The notes beneath the pieces are model-generated. The model searched no databases, was not told the DNA's origin, and saw nothing but the letters and a program-made list of their open reading frames with translations. DNA of 64,000 bases from Geobacteraceae bacterium (lineage in GTDB: Bacteria; Desulfobacterota; Desulfuromonadia; Geobacterales; Pseudopelobacteraceae), in contig JADKKR010000005.1 in NCBI GenBank assembly GCA_016720395.1, positions 1-64,000 of the forward strand, given 5' to 3'. Both the position numbers and the translations under genes were made by a program. Positions 7,922-18,300 of this stretch are shown in pieces; within the stretch, counting starts at the first letter, position 1; every line of letters starts with the position of its first letter.

Positions 7922-8802
7922 CGATTCTTCGTACCGCACTCATCCAGCAGGGCTGCAGCACAGACAAACAGACCAACCTGGACAAGACGGCCGCCATGGT
8001 CAGGAGCGCATCCGCTTCCGGCGCCACGCTGATCGTGCTGCAGGAGCTGCATGCCGGCCCCTATTTCTGCCAGACTGAAGACCCGGCTCTGTTTGACCTG
8101 GCCGAACCGATACCGGGCGAATCCAGCCGGTTCATCGCCGGCCTGGCCCGGGATCTGGGGGCCGTCATTGTTGCCTCCCTCTTCGAACGCCGGGCGCCGG
8201 GCCTCTTTCACAACACCGCCGTGGTGTTTGAGACCGACGGGTCCATCGCCGGCACCTACCGCAAGATGCACATCCCGGACGACCCCGGTTTCTACGAGAA
8301 ATTCTACTTCACCCCGGGTGATCTGGGGTTCACCCCGATCAAGACCTCGGCTGGTATCCTGGGGGTGCTGGTCTGCTGGGACCAGTGGTATCCCGAAGCG
8401 GCCCGCCTGATGGCACTGTCCGGTGCCGACCTGTTGATCTATCCGACGGCCATCGGATGGGACCCGGCTGACACGGATGCAGAAAAGGGACGTCAGCGGG
8501 ATGCCTGGGTCACCGTCCAGCGCGGCCATGCCGTGGCCAACGGCCTGCCGGTGCTGGCGGTCAACCGGGTAGGCTTCGAGCCGTCAAGCGGTCATCCTGA
8601 AAACGGTATTCAGTTCTGGGGGAGCAGTTTTGCCGCCGGTCCCCAGGGCGAGATCCTGGCGGAGGCCTCAGTGGAAAAGGAAGAGATTCTGCTGGTGGAT
8701 GTGGACCTGAAGCGAAGCGAAACGGTCCGGCGCATCTGGCCGTTTCTGCGTGACCGGCGGATCGATGCCTATGGCGATATCATAAAACGTTACAGGGACT
8801 GA
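7918..8802 (+). CDS. aguB: N-carbamoylputrescine amidase
   Basis: Hydrolyses N-carbamoylputrescine to putrescine, CO2 and ammonia, completing the pathway begun by aguA. It is a nitrilase-superfamily enzyme of 294 residues. The catalytic triad is visible: Glu in LQELHAGPYFCQ, Lys in GTYRKMHIPDD and Cys in GVLVCWDQWYPE. It overlaps aguA by four bases. No arginine decarboxylase is present in the window, so the agmatine source is elsewhere. Confidence 0.95.
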   Translation: MTILRTALIQQGCSTDKQTNLDKTAAMVRSASASGATLIVLQELHAGPYFCQTEDPALFDLAEPIPGESSRFIAGLARDLGAVIVASLFERRAPGLFHNTAVVFETDGSIAGTYRKMHIPDDPGFYEKFYFTPGDLGFTPIKTSAGILGVLVCWDQWYPEAARLMALSGADLLIYPTAIGWDPADTDAEKGRQRDAWVTVQRGHAVANGLPVLAVNRVGFEPSSGHPENGIQFWGSSFAAGPQGEILAEASVEKEEILLVDVDLKRSETVRRIWPFLRDRRIDAYGDIIKRYRD

Positions 8803-8806
8803 ATGT

Positions 8807-9326
8807 ATGGCATTACTCGATAAAGAAACCCTGGAAGCCCTCTCCAGTTCTCGGATACTGACCTCCATGATTACCCCTGCGGTTCTGATCTCGGCCTGCG
8901 GAACGCTGATATTTTCAACCTCGGCACGCCTGGGGAGAATCTTCGACCGGGAAGGGGAGGTGAAGGCCGGTCGCAAGATGAAAGGCTGGCAGATATGTTT
9001 GGTCCAGAGGCGGTCGGCCACTCGGGGGGCGTGATCCACAAAGCCATGTCGTCGCTCTACACCGCCACGGCGCTCTTTGTTGCCTCCAGCCTGGCGATTG
9101 CCTTTAGCGTTGCGTATGGCGGCCCCAACACCGCTTGGATACCGACCCTGATCGCGCTATCCGGCGGCCTGTTCCTGTTTGTCGCCTCTGCGCTATTGCT
9201 GTACGAGAGCCGCTTCATTTTTGTCGCCGCTGTTCGTTCAACCTGCGGTTTGTCACCCGCAATATCGAGTTTATCGAGTTTCTGGAGAAAAAGGCAGCGG
9301 GGCCGGACAAGACACCTCCAGCCTGA
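8807..9326 (+). pseudogene. DUF2721-type membrane protein gene, broken by two frameshifts
   Basis: Three overlapping frames together read as one small membrane protein. Frame one gives SSRILTSMITPAVLISACG to about position 9020. A shift at the run of six G near 9022-9029 then gives VIHKAMSSLYTATALFVA up to about 9230. A second shift near 9225-9235 gives SFNLRFVTRNIEFIEFLE to the stop at 9326. The opening ITPAVLISACGTLIFSTSARLGRI and the order of segments fit DUF2721 proteins, although the stretch after RIFDRE looks shortened. It follows aguB by four bases. Either a decayed gene or, because one shift is at a homopolymer, a sequencing error. Confidence 0.62.
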
Positions 9327-9338
9327 TCGCCCGATCCC

Positions 9339-10532
9339 TCACCCCTTCAAGCCCACCTCTTTTGCCAGCGCTCTCCAAGCCGGCAGGCTGCGCTCAATGA
9401 TCCCCTTGTCAACACAGTAGGCGATCCGGAAGAAGCCCGGCGCACCGAACCCGGCGCCTGGCACCAGCAGGATGTGGTGCTTCTGCGCCAGCTTGACGAA
9501 CTCCACATCATCGGCCAGAGGTGATTTCGGGAACAGGTAGAAAGCACCGTCCGGTTTGACCATGCTGAAACCCATGCCGGTCAGTTCATTCACCAGCAGG
9601 TCCCGTTTGGCCTGGTACTCGTTGACGTCCACCGATTCGTCCTGCAGTTTGGCCACCAGTCGCTGCATGAGGGCCGGGGCATTGACAAAGCCGAGTACGC
9701 GGTTACTGAAGACGGCGCCCTCCATGAACTGCATGGCAGTATCCATGCGCGGGTTGGCAGCCAGATAGCCGATGCGCTCGCCCGGCAGGGCCAGGTCCTT
9801 GCTGTGGGAGGTGACGATGATCGAGCTCTCCACCAGCGGGAAGATGTTGGGCACGTGTTTGCCGTCAAAGGCGATGCGGGCGTAGGGCTCGTCCGAGATG
9901 ACGTAGATCAGGTGGCCGTTGTCGCTGTGGATCTTCTTGAGAACCGCCCCCAGTTGCCGCAGGCTGTCTTCGGGATAGATCACGCCGGTCGGGTTGTTGG
10001 GCGAGCAGATCAGGATGGCCCGGGTCCGGGAGGTTATCGCGTTTTTGATGGCGTCGATATCAAGCTGGAATGTCTCGTGATTGGTCCAGACTTCCACCGG
10101 TACGCCACCGTGGTTGTCGATGTAGAATTTGTACTCCACGAAAAACGGAGCCAGGATGATGACCTCTTCACCCGGGTTGAGGATGGTCTTCAGCACCACA
10201 TTCAGGGCTCCGCCGGCGCCGCAGGTCATGATGACATACCCGGCGGTCACATCCAGTCCTGAGTCCTTCGCCAGTTTGGCGGCAACGGCAGCACGGGTCT
10301 CGGCATAGCCGGCATTGTTCATGTAGCGATGCATGCCGGGCAGAGGGTTCTGCGCCAGTTCAAGCAGTTCCCGCTGGAAGGCTTCGGGAGGCTCCACGTC
10401 AGGGTTTCCCAGGGTGAAGTCGTAGATTTTATCGGCGCCGAATTCCAGGCGCAGCCGCTCGCCCTCTTCGAACATCTTGCGGATCCAGGATGATTTGGAA
10501 ATATGACTGGCGATTTTCATGGCGATAGCCAT
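9339..10532 (-). CDS. PLP-dependent class I/II aminotransferase
   Basis: A 397-residue fold-type I aminotransferase of the aspartate aminotransferase superfamily. Visible motifs are FTLGNPDVEPP, the cofactor-contacting CGAGGALN, the PNNPTG substrate/PLP motif (near 180), SDEPYARI and the Schiff-base Lys in SHSKDLALPGERIGY. Near the C-terminus FFRIAYC holds the carboxylate-binding Arg. The start ATG at 10532 has GGAGG eight bases upstream. The amino-acid substrate cannot be decided from the sequence. It is convergent with the broken DUF2721 gene and divergent from the DUF2156 gene. Confidence 0.9.
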   Translation of the reverse strand: MAIAMKIASHISKSSWIRKMFEEGERLRLEFGADKIYDFTLGNPDVEPPEAFQRELLELAQNPLPGMHRYMNNAGYAETRAAVAAKLAKDSGLDVTAGYVIMTCGAGGALNVVLKTILNPGEEVIILAPFFVEYKFYIDNHGGVPVEVWTNHETFQLDIDAIKNAITSRTRAILICSPNNPTGVIYPEDSLRQLGAVLKKIHSDNGHLIYVISDEPYARIAFDGKHVPNIFPLVESSIIVTSHSKDLALPGERIGYLAANPRMDTAMQFMEGAVFSNRVLGFVNAPALMQRLVAKLQDESVDVNEYQAKRDLLVNELTGMGFSMVKPDGAFYLFPKSPLADDVEFVKLAQKHHILLVPGAGFGAPGFFRIAYCVDKGIIERSLPAWRALAKEVGLKG

Positions 10533-10604
10533 TGCTGTTTCCTCCGTGGGATAAATTCTGATAGGATGGACGTCGAAATACTACAACAAATTGCGGAGAA
10601 CTCA

Positions 10605-11507
10605 ATGGAAATTCCTTGCTGGCCCGCCTCCCGGCCGCTTGATATCAGTGACAAGCCGCGCTTTGACAGCATCTTCGAAGAATTGCAGCCACGCGTCTCC
10701 GAGCTGACCTTCGCGGGCCTGTACCTGTTTCGCAGGGCACATGACTATCGTGTCTCCCTGATCGGGGATTCGCTTGTGCTGCTGGGCACGGGGTATGACG
10801 GAGCATGCTACTGCCTGCCGCCGTTGGGTGGTGATGTGACCGCTGCGTGCGAGCTGCTGCTGGATTCCGGTATGGGGTTGTACGGCATCGGAGAGGAGTA
10901 TGCTTCCCGGTATCTCGAGAAGGTCGCGTCCGAATTGATCGAGGACCGCGACTCCTTTGACTACCTGTATCTGCGTGATGATCTGGCGACCCTGCCGGGC
11001 AACCGCTTCCACAAGAAGAAGAACCGGATCAGTTATTTTACCGCCCGCCATACGTTCGAGGTCCACAGGTTTTCGGCAGAGCACCTGTGCGGATGCCTGC
11101 AATTGCTGGATGAGTGGGGCAGGGCGGCCGAGGTCGAGGGCAATAGATCCTTCAGCCTGGAGATGGATGCCACGGTCGAGGCTCTGTCGCAGGCGGATGT
11201 CTTGCGGCTGGAAGGAGTCGTGGTGGCGGTGGAGGGTTCTGTACGGGCCTTTGCGATGGGAGAGCGCCTCAATCGGGAAACGGCGGTCTGCCACTTCGAG
11301 AAGGCCGACCATTTCATGGAGGGCCTGTCGCAGCTGGTTAACCGGGAGTTTGCCCGATCGCTTTTCACCGACTGCAGGTATGTTAACCGCGAACAGGATC
11401 TGGGCGAGCCAGGACTGCGTAATGCCAAGCTTTCGTACCATCCGGTGGAGATGATCAGGAAATTCAAGCTGCAGCGGGGTAAAGAAAAAGATTGCACTGG
11501 CCGGTAA
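10605..11507 (+). CDS. DUF2156 (phosphatidylglycerol lysyltransferase C-terminal-like) protein
   Basis: About 300 residues resembling the GNAT-fold cytosolic domain of lysylphosphatidylglycerol synthases, here without any membrane domain. Supporting segments are SRPLDISDKPRFDSIF at the start, FAGLYLFR, GNRFHKKKNRISYF in the centre and YVNREQDLGEPGLRNAK near the end, typical of stand-alone DUF2156 proteins. The frame is open back to 10503; the ATG at 10605 has GGAG at good spacing and matches where family conservation begins, but 10566 is possible. The transferred group and acceptor are unknown. It lies directly upstream of the S6 operon. Confidence 0.8.
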   Translation: MEIPCWPASRPLDISDKPRFDSIFEELQPRVSELTFAGLYLFRRAHDYRVSLIGDSLVLLGTGYDGACYCLPPLGGDVTAACELLLDSGMGLYGIGEEYASRYLEKVASELIEDRDSFDYLYLRDDLATLPGNRFHKKKNRISYFTARHTFEVHRFSAEHLCGCLQLLDEWGRAAEVEGNRSFSLEMDATVEALSQADVLRLEGVVVAVEGSVRAFAMGERLNRETAVCHFEKADHFMEGLSQLVNREFARSLFTDCRYVNREQDLGEPGLRNAKLSYHPVEMIRKFKLQRGKEKDCTGR

Positions 11508-11519
11508 AATATAGTACAA

Positions 11520-11603
11520 AACTCGTTCTTTAGAAACGGCCTATGGTCGTATCTCCTTGCTCCGGGTAGGACCGGGGCTCGTAAACCGTGAGGAGGCATC
11601 ATT
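11520..11603 (+). promoter_or_regulatory. Structured leader of rpsF, possible S6:S18 binding element
   Basis: The stretch before rpsF can fold: CTCCGG-GTAGGA-CCGGGG is a 6-bp hairpin, and GGTC/GACC and ACGG/CCGT could extend it. Many bacteria autoregulate rpsF through an S6:S18-binding hairpin with a bulged CCG. The resemblance here is only structural and has not been tested against a model. Confidence 0.3.
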
Positions 11604-11993
11604 ATGAGGAAGTACGAAACAATTATCATCCTCCAGCCCGAACTTGGCGAAGACGACATCACTGTCGTCACCACCAAGGTGCAGGACGTTATCACGTCCT
11701 TCAAGGGTGAGTTGCACCGGATGGATGACTGGGGTGTCAGAAAACTGGCCTACTCCATCAGGAAATGTGCACGCGGGCGCTACTACTATGTCCGTTATGA
11801 CGGTCCCGCAGAGATGATCGCCGAGCTGGAGCGCCGCATCAGGCTCGACGAGAAGGTGCTTCGCTACCAGACTGTCAACATTACCGATGAGCCCGAAAAG
11901 GTTGTGCCCGAGAAAAAGGCACCTGTGGTCGAGTCCGAACTGGATGAAGCTGCTGAAGTTGAAGAGGCCCCCGTCGAGACGGCAACTGAATAA
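11604..11993 (+). CDS. rpsF: 30S ribosomal protein S6
   Basis: The N-terminus MRKYETIIILQPEL and the segment WGVRKLAYSIRK with GRYYYVRY are classic S6. The 129 residues include an acidic C-terminal tail rich in Glu, Val and Ala, longer than a minimal S6. GAGGAGG precedes the ATG. S6 pairs with S18 in the central domain of the small subunit, and both genes are adjacent here. Confidence 0.97.
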   Translation: MRKYETIIILQPELGEDDITVVTTKVQDVITSFKGELHRMDDWGVRKLAYSIRKCARGRYYYVRYDGPAEMIAELERRIRLDEKVLRYQTVNITDEPEKVVPEKKAPVVESELDEAAEVEEAPVETATE

Positions 11994-12014
11994 TTCCCTG
12001 GAGGATAAAATATC

Positions 12015-12335
12015 ATGAGTGACGAAAGACCAACCAGCACCTATCAGCGCCCTTCATCCGGACCTGGCCAGCGCCCTTCGGGCGGCCCGGGCGGACCGCG
12101 CAAGAAGCGCCCGTTCCAGCGCCGTAAAGTTTGCCGTTTCTGCGCCGAGAAGAATCTTGCGATCGATTACAAAGAGCCGCGTACCCTCCGTTATTTTATT
12201 TCGGAGCGTGGCAAGATCGTTCCCCGTCGTATCTCAGGAAACTGCGCGGCACATCAGCGCGAGATCACCGAGGCCATCAAACGTGCCCGGAATATAGCGC
12301 TGCTGCCGGTTGCATCAAACCACGCGCTGCCCTGA
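12015..12335 (+). CDS. rpsR: 30S ribosomal protein S18
   Basis: The core (VCRFCAEKN, IDYKEPRTLRYFISERGKI, PRRISGNCAAHQREI, KRARNIALLP) is unmistakable. It is preceded by about 35 residues rich in Ser, Pro, Gly and Arg, so at 106 residues it is longer than the usual 75-90. The CxxC in VCRFC suggests the zinc-binding form of S18. It lies 21 bases after rpsF with GGAGG before the ATG. Confidence 0.97.
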   Translation: MSDERPTSTYQRPSSGPGQRPSGGPGGPRKKRPFQRRKVCRFCAEKNLAIDYKEPRTLRYFISERGKIVPRRISGNCAAHQREITEAIKRARNIALLPVASNHALP

Positions 12336-12345
12336 TCCACGCTTC

Positions 12346-13308
12346 ATGAGCCTGACCGACAAGGCCGGACATGCCCTCGACTCCCGCATTCTCGCGGTGC
12401 TGGTAGGCATGGCCGGCTCGTTTATTCTGTTCGCCGCGTACCTGGTGATTCCGCCTGCCGGAATATTTTCCGGACTGCTGGCGCCGTTTCCGGCAGCGTA
12501 CTTCCGCTTACGGCATGGCAGAGGGGCAGGCATCATCATCATCCTGGGGGCTACTGCCGCCATGACCGCGTATTTCGGCATCAGTGCCGGAACGTTTTAT
12601 CTGGTCCAGTGCGGACTGATCGCCCTCCTGCTGCCGGAGTTATTGCTGCGGGGCTTCAGCGCCACCCGCTCCATCGTCTGGACAACGGCATCCAGTGTGC
12701 TCCTGCTGGCCGCGGCGGTGGTGTTTTTCAGTGTAACCAGCGGTCAGAACGTCCATCAGCTGGCTGTTGCAGAGATCCAGAAAAGTGTAGCCCAGGCGGT
12801 TGCCATCTATGAAAAAAGCGGGGTCAAGGGTGAAGAGCTTGCAGTATTGAAGCAGACTATGGCCGCTGCTGCCGATCTGGTAATCAGGATGTATCCGGCA
12901 TTGATAGTCATTACGCTGATCGGTATGGTCGGCTGCAATCTGGCCCTGCTGCGGCGCTTTGCTGCCGGCATGGGATTCAGTCTCAACATTGATGAATTCA
13001 GCACCTACAGGAACCCTGAAATACTCGTATGGGGACTTATAGCAGCCGGTTTCTCACTGCTGGCCGACAACAGGATCGTTACGACCCCGGCCATCAATGT
13101 GCTGGCCATTATTGTCGGCCTCTATTTCCTGCAGGGTCTGGCAGTCATTTTAACTGTCATAGCCAGACAGAGCATTGCGGGTGTATTGAGGGCCGGCTTG
13201 TATGTCATGCTGCTGCTGCAGCCGTACCTGGCTGCGCTGGTGGCGGCAATCGGAATATTTGACCTGTGGGGTGATTTTCGCACCCCCAGAAAACAGGAAA
13301 ACCTGTAA
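12346..13308 (+). CDS. DUF2232 (YybS-like) integral membrane protein
   Basis: A 320-residue protein with about eight hydrophobic segments and a short polar region in the middle (residues near 140-180). The position between rpsR and rplI is the classic place of DUF2232 genes. Function is unknown. The ATG at 12346 starts ten bases after rpsR; no strong ribosome binding site is visible, so translation may be coupled. A TTG at 12310 overlapping rpsR is an alternative. Confidence 0.82.
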   Translation: MSLTDKAGHALDSRILAVLVGMAGSFILFAAYLVIPPAGIFSGLLAPFPAAYFRLRHGRGAGIIIILGATAAMTAYFGISAGTFYLVQCGLIALLLPELLLRGFSATRSIVWTTASSVLLLAAAVVFFSVTSGQNVHQLAVAEIQKSVAQAVAIYEKSGVKGEELAVLKQTMAAAADLVIRMYPALIVITLIGMVGCNLALLRRFAAGMGFSLNIDEFSTYRNPEILVWGLIAAGFSLLADNRIVTTPAINVLAIIVGLYFLQGLAVILTVIARQSIAGVLRAGLYVMLLLQPYLAALVAAIGIFDLWGDFRTPRKQENL

Positions 13309-13332
13309 AACAGGCTTGAAAGGAGAGTATTT

Positions 13333-13776
13333 ATGCAGGTCATTTTGAAGGAAAATATCGAAACTCTCGGTCACATCGGTGATATCGTCAAGGTAGCTCC
13401 CGGTTATGCCCGTAACTACCTGCTCCCCAAAGGGCTGGCGGTTGAAGCCACGGAAAAAAATGCTAAAGCCCTGGACCACGTCAAACGCCAGATGGCCTAC
13501 CGCAAGGACAAGGCCCTCGAGACCGCCAGGAACCTGGCTGCCAAGTTGACTGAAACGCCGATCGCTCTGCTGCACAAGGCCGGTGAAGAAGGCAAACTGT
13601 TCGGTTCGGTCACCAACATGGAAATCGCTGCCTTCCTCAAGGGAAAAGGCTTTGAAATTGACCGCAAGACCATACTGCTGGCTGAACCGATCAAGCATGT
13701 CGGTGAGTTCGATGTAACGGTCAAGGTTCACCCTGAAGTCTCTGCGACCCTCAAGGTGACCGTCTCGGCCGCCTGA
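13333..13776 (+). CDS. rplI: 50S ribosomal protein L9
   Basis: The N-terminal domain MQVILKENIETLGHIGDIV with GYARNYLLPKGLA is diagnostic, joined by the long helix to the C-terminal domain ending in EVSATLKVTVSA. The 147 residues are normal. AGGAG precedes the ATG. In relatives dnaB often follows; here the next gene is a CNNM-type protein after a hairpin. Confidence 0.97.
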   Translation: MQVILKENIETLGHIGDIVKVAPGYARNYLLPKGLAVEATEKNAKALDHVKRQMAYRKDKALETARNLAAKLTETPIALLHKAGEEGKLFGSVTNMEIAAFLKGKGFEIDRKTILLAEPIKHVGEFDVTVKVHPEVSATLKVTVSAA

Positions 13777-13805
13777 TTCACCGTCCTGTCATCTGTTCTC
13801 TGCAT

Positions 13806-13840
13806 CGAAGAGCCTGCCGGATATTCCGGCAGGCTCTTCG
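13806..13840 (+). terminator. Perfect hairpin after rplI
   Basis: CGAAGAGCCTGCCGGA and its reverse complement form a 16-bp perfect stem with a 3-base loop, 30 bases after rplI. No real T run follows, so it may be a weak or Rho-assisted terminator or an RNA stabiliser. Confidence 0.6.
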
Positions 13841-13951
13841 TGTATCCCGGCAATGCCGTTTGTATTCCTGCTGTGGTGAATCTGCTGACTGACTGTTCTG
13901 TTTAGCGGGTTAGGGATTGACATTAACGAATCCATAAAGGAATATACCGGC

Positions 13952-15271
13952 ATGACCGTGTCTGCCATGTACATAGTTTCCGTGATTGTTCTGGTAGCAG
14001 CAAATGGGTTTTTCGTTGCCTCAGAGTTCTCTCTCGTAGCGGTCCGCCGCTCCCGCATCGTGGCACTGGCCGAGTCCGGCAATCGTCGCGCCAAGATGCT
14101 GCTGGGTCTCCTTGATCATCTCAACGCCTATATCTCTGCTACGCAACTGGGTATAACCATGGCGTCTCTTGCTCTCGGCTGGATCGGTGAACCGGCACTT
14201 GCAAGATTGCTTGAAGCCCCCCTGCACGGAAGGGTGTCCGATTCGCTCCGGCATACCATCTCTTTCATCGCCGCATTTACCATCATTACATTTCTGCATA
14301 TCGTGCTGGGAGAGCTGGCTCCAAAGACCCTTGCCCTTGAACGCGCAGAGAGGGTCGCTCTGGCGATCGCCTGGCCGATGCGCATGTTCCATCAGGTTTT
14401 CCGCTGGCCGATCCTGCTTCTGGACTGGGCCGGATCGTCTACGGTACGGATATTCGGCCTTCGTTCCACGGGTGATGTCGCCTCGGTCTATACGGTTGAT
14501 GAACTGCGCCAGATTATCGACGTATCCCATAAAAGCGGAACCCTTGAACCGGATGAACAGCGCCTGCTGCATCGCGTGTTTGAATTCACCGATGCAGAGG
14601 TGCGTGAAGTCATGATGCCACGTACCCGCGTTGTGGGACTCGAGATTTCATCCCCGCGTGAAGAGGTGGTGGCGACCGTGCTGGAAAACATGTACTCCCG
14701 CTACCCGGTTTACCGGAAAAGCATCGAGGATATCATCGGGGTTGTGCATGGAAAAGACCTTCTGGGGCGACTGGTGGCCGGTGATGAGTTCAATCTTGCC
14801 TCGATCATGCGCCCCCCGGTATTTGTTCCCGAAAGTAAGAAGGTCAGCCGCCTGCTCAAGCAGATGCAGCGGACTCGCAACCAGATGGCTTTTGTTGTGG
14901 ATGAGTATGGCGGATTGAGCGGCCTGGTGACGACCGAAGACCTGATCGAGGAGCTGGTGGGGGAGATCAGGGATGAACATGATGCCGGCGAGGCGGTGCA
15001 CTTTCAGAAACTGGAAGACGGGAGCCAGCTGGTGGATGGATTGCTCTCCATATTCGAGCTTGCCGATGCCATCAAGTTCAAGATGGTCGATGATGTACCC
15101 TATGAAACAGTGGCCGGCCTGATTCTCCATGAGCTGGGGCGGTTTCCGCTGTGCGGTGAGTCAATAATCTGGAACGGCTACCGCATCATCTGTGAAGAGG
15201 TGACACCCACCTCGATCCTCAAGGTGCGTATCATCAAGGTGGCTACGGAAGAGAAGTCCGTCGAACGTTGA
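13952..15271 (+). CDS. CNNM/CorC (HlyC) family transporter-like protein with CBS pair
   Basis: At 439 residues it shows the three-part layout of the family: an N-terminal DUF21 membrane domain (about 1-190, with ANGFFVASEFSLVAVRRSR), a CBS pair (about 205-330, with MMPRTRVVGLE and QMAFVVDEYGG) and a C-terminal CorC_HlyC domain. Members are linked to Mg or Co efflux or tolerance; the older hemolysin label is not supported by function. The ATG at 13952 is chosen from the conserved start of the DUF21 segment. Confidence 0.9.
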   Translation: MTVSAMYIVSVIVLVAANGFFVASEFSLVAVRRSRIVALAESGNRRAKMLLGLLDHLNAYISATQLGITMASLALGWIGEPALARLLEAPLHGRVSDSLRHTISFIAAFTIITFLHIVLGELAPKTLALERAERVALAIAWPMRMFHQVFRWPILLLDWAGSSTVRIFGLRSTGDVASVYTVDELRQIIDVSHKSGTLEPDEQRLLHRVFEFTDAEVREVMMPRTRVVGLEISSPREEVVATVLENMYSRYPVYRKSIEDIIGVVHGKDLLGRLVAGDEFNLASIMRPPVFVPESKKVSRLLKQMQRTRNQMAFVVDEYGGLSGLVTTEDLIEELVGEIRDEHDAGEAVHFQKLEDGSQLVDGLLSIFELADAIKFKMVDDVPYETVAGLILHELGRFPLCGESIIWNGYRIICEEVTPTSILKVRIIKVATEEKSVER

Positions 15272-15356
15272 GGACCTAAGCTGTTGAGATTCAGGCGGCC
15301 TGCACAATGGTCTATCCTTTTAACGACTCATCCATCCCACGACATTGACGGTCCCG

Positions 15357-18300
15357 ATGCGAATACGATCCTACATAAAGTTATCCGGAATACTGGCGCT
15401 GATAGCCGCGGCTTTCACGATCGGTCTTGCAGTTTTTCTGCCGCGCCTGCTGGATGTCAACGCCTACCGTGATGAAATTCTCTCCACCCTGCAGCAATCC
15501 CTCAATCGCAAGGTCAGTTTCTCCAGTGGAACCTTTGCCTGGCACTTCGGCCCATCCTTCGTCTTTAATACCGTTTCCGTGAAAGAGCCTGATGGCAGCA
15601 GAGATTTCCTCAAGGCCGAGCGGATCACCGTAAAACTGGCGCTGCTGCCCCTGCTGGAAAAGAAGGTGGTTCTGAAGGATCTTCGTGCCGACCGTGCAGA
15701 GATCAACCTCATCCGGGGCAGTGACGGAAAGCTGAACATAGATGATCTGCTCACGCCATCCAAGGATTCGGTGCCGGTTCACTTCAGAATGGTGCAACTC
15801 AGACAGAGCACCGTGCAGTGGCGGGATGTGTCCGTTCAGCAAGAAGGCTTTCGTGCGGTTGCACGGAACATCTCCCTGAACATAGACCATATGGAGCGTG
15901 GTCGCAAGGGAGGCTTCAAGCTGTCCTGTGAACTGCCGGCTGTATCCGGGGGCGCCGCTTTGATCGCACTGTCCGGTTCGGCAAAACTGCCTGCGGAGGG
16001 GCGCTCGCTGACTGAGACCGAACTGAACGGCAGTGCGGATATCAAACAGTTTGAGATTGGCCGGTTCTGGTCGTATTACGAACGTTTCATACCCTTTGCC
16101 AACCCGGGCGGAAGAGTCGACCTGGCATCCAGTTTCAAGGGACGACTCAAGGATTTCGCAGCCAAAGGCAAGATTCGTGTGAGCGGGGCCTCTGTGGTCT
16201 GGCCGAAGGTATTCCATTACACCGTTGCGCCCGGTTACCTTCAGCTGAACTATGACCTGCGCCTGAACGCCTCGCTGATTGATATTCCTTCTCTGGAGCT
16301 TTCCACTGACGGCTTCCGCATCAAGGGCAGCTTCCAGATGAATGACTATGCCGGCCCGGACCCGCGTATCGTTGCAAAGGCCAGCACCCCCGCCACCTTC
16401 CGGTACGAGGATGTCAGGAGCTATGTACCTTACGGCATCATTCCGCCGGACACCTCCGACTACATCGAGCACAAGATCAAGGCCGGTGTATTCAGGCTGG
16501 ACACCGGCGTTCTGGACGGCCGCGTCAGCCAGATCGCCCATATGGAAGTGGCTGACAACTACAAGACCCTGCTGATTCGCGGACCGGTCGAAAAGGCTGT
16601 CCTCAGCTACGGCCCCAAGGCACCGGTATTCTCCAACATCAAAGGGACGATCGAGCTCAAGGATAAAAACTTCAGCCTGATAGGCATGACCGCGCAATTC
16701 GGCGAGTCACCCCTCAAGCTGGACGGGACTATCACCGAATATAACACCGATAAAACGTCAGATTATCAGGTCCGTATGGAAATCACCCCGCACACGCCGG
16801 AAGTCGCCTGGCTGGCGCGGATAGCCGGTGCGAACAAGCTTGAGTTCGGTGGAACCTCCTCACTCGTACTGAACGGCAGCGGCCATTATTCGGCCTATCA
16901 CCTGAACGGCAGCTGGGATCTGAAACAGGCTGTTTACTCATTCCCGGGGGCAATCCGCAAGCCGTCCGGCATGAACAATCACCTGAACTTCACCTCTGTG
17001 ATCAGTGCCGGGGAAACCAGGCTGACCAGCCTTGCGTACAACCTGTCTCCCCTGATGCTGTCGGCAACGGCACTTTTGAAGTATGCTGACCGGCCTTATC
17101 TGGGATTTGAGTTGCAGACCAATCAGTTCGCCATGAGCGAAGCCCTGCCCATTCTTACGGAATGGCAGAAATACCGGCCCAGGGGCAGGGTCAAGGCCCA
17201 GTTGTCCGGCACCGGTAATCCGGAAGATTTTGCCGCAATGAATTATGCCGGAACGATAGCGCTCAATTCATTCTCCCTCCAGCCGGACGGCAAGTTCAAG
17301 ACCGTCAGCGGCATAAACGGCAGTGTTACCTTCAAGGGCAACAGTCTGGAAACCTCCCGTACCACTGTTCGCTACGGTGATTCGCCATTGACCGTCACCG
17401 GCCAGGTCAGGAGCCTGAAAAACGGCGAGGCAGAGATCGAGATTTCCTCCCCACGGTTTCTCCTGCGGGATATCGACCTGGCCGCCCCCGGCTCAGACAC
17501 CGCGATTCGCCGCATGAACGGCTCGTTTTCTGTCCGGGGCGGAAGATACACGATCAAAAGTTTTTCAGGGCTCCTGAACAGCTCGAATTTCAGTGTCAGC
17601 GGCATCTATGCCGGCGGGTCCTCGCCGGAGGCAAATTTTGCCGTGACTTCTTCCAACCTGGACGTGGACGACCTGCTGCTGCTTGCACGCTTCGGCACCC
17701 CGGGGGCGGCTTCCGGCAAAACTGCGCCGAAGGGTGACCTGAAACTCAGATTGACTGCTGAAGCAGGGAAATACGGCAGGATTCCTTTCAGCAAGCTCAA
17801 TGTTACCGCCAACCACGATACAGGTGCCCTCTATCTGCAGAGTCTCGATGCCGGCGTTTTCGGCGGCAGGCTTTCTGCGAAGGGCAGGGTCGCTCCGGGT
17901 GGCGATCTGGGAAGCCGCTACGACATTAATTTCAACCTTGAGCGTGTGGATGCCGAAAAGTTCACGCAAGCCCTGGATATAAGCCGTGATGTGACCGGGA
18001 GCCTGAATGCCCAGGGCGATGTTACGGCCCAGGGTGAAACCATTGCCGATATCAAAAAGACCGCCCTGGGCAATGTCCGTCTGCGGCTTGAGGACGGTTC
18101 GCTGCACAAGTTCAGTGTCCTCTCAAAGGTGTTTTCCATACTTAATGTGTCCCAGCTGCTCAAGTTCCAGCTCCCGGACATGGTTTCAAACGGCATGCCG
18201 TACAATGAAGTCAAGGGGAGCTTTGCCATCAGTGACGGCAACATCGTCACCCAGGACCTGTTCATCGCCAGCGACGCCATTAATATCTCGGTAATCGGAA

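Noticed and set aside
15381..16697. 438-codon open frame opposite the AsmA-type gene
   Set aside because: No recognisable motif, and the plus-strand AsmA-type reading is far better supported.
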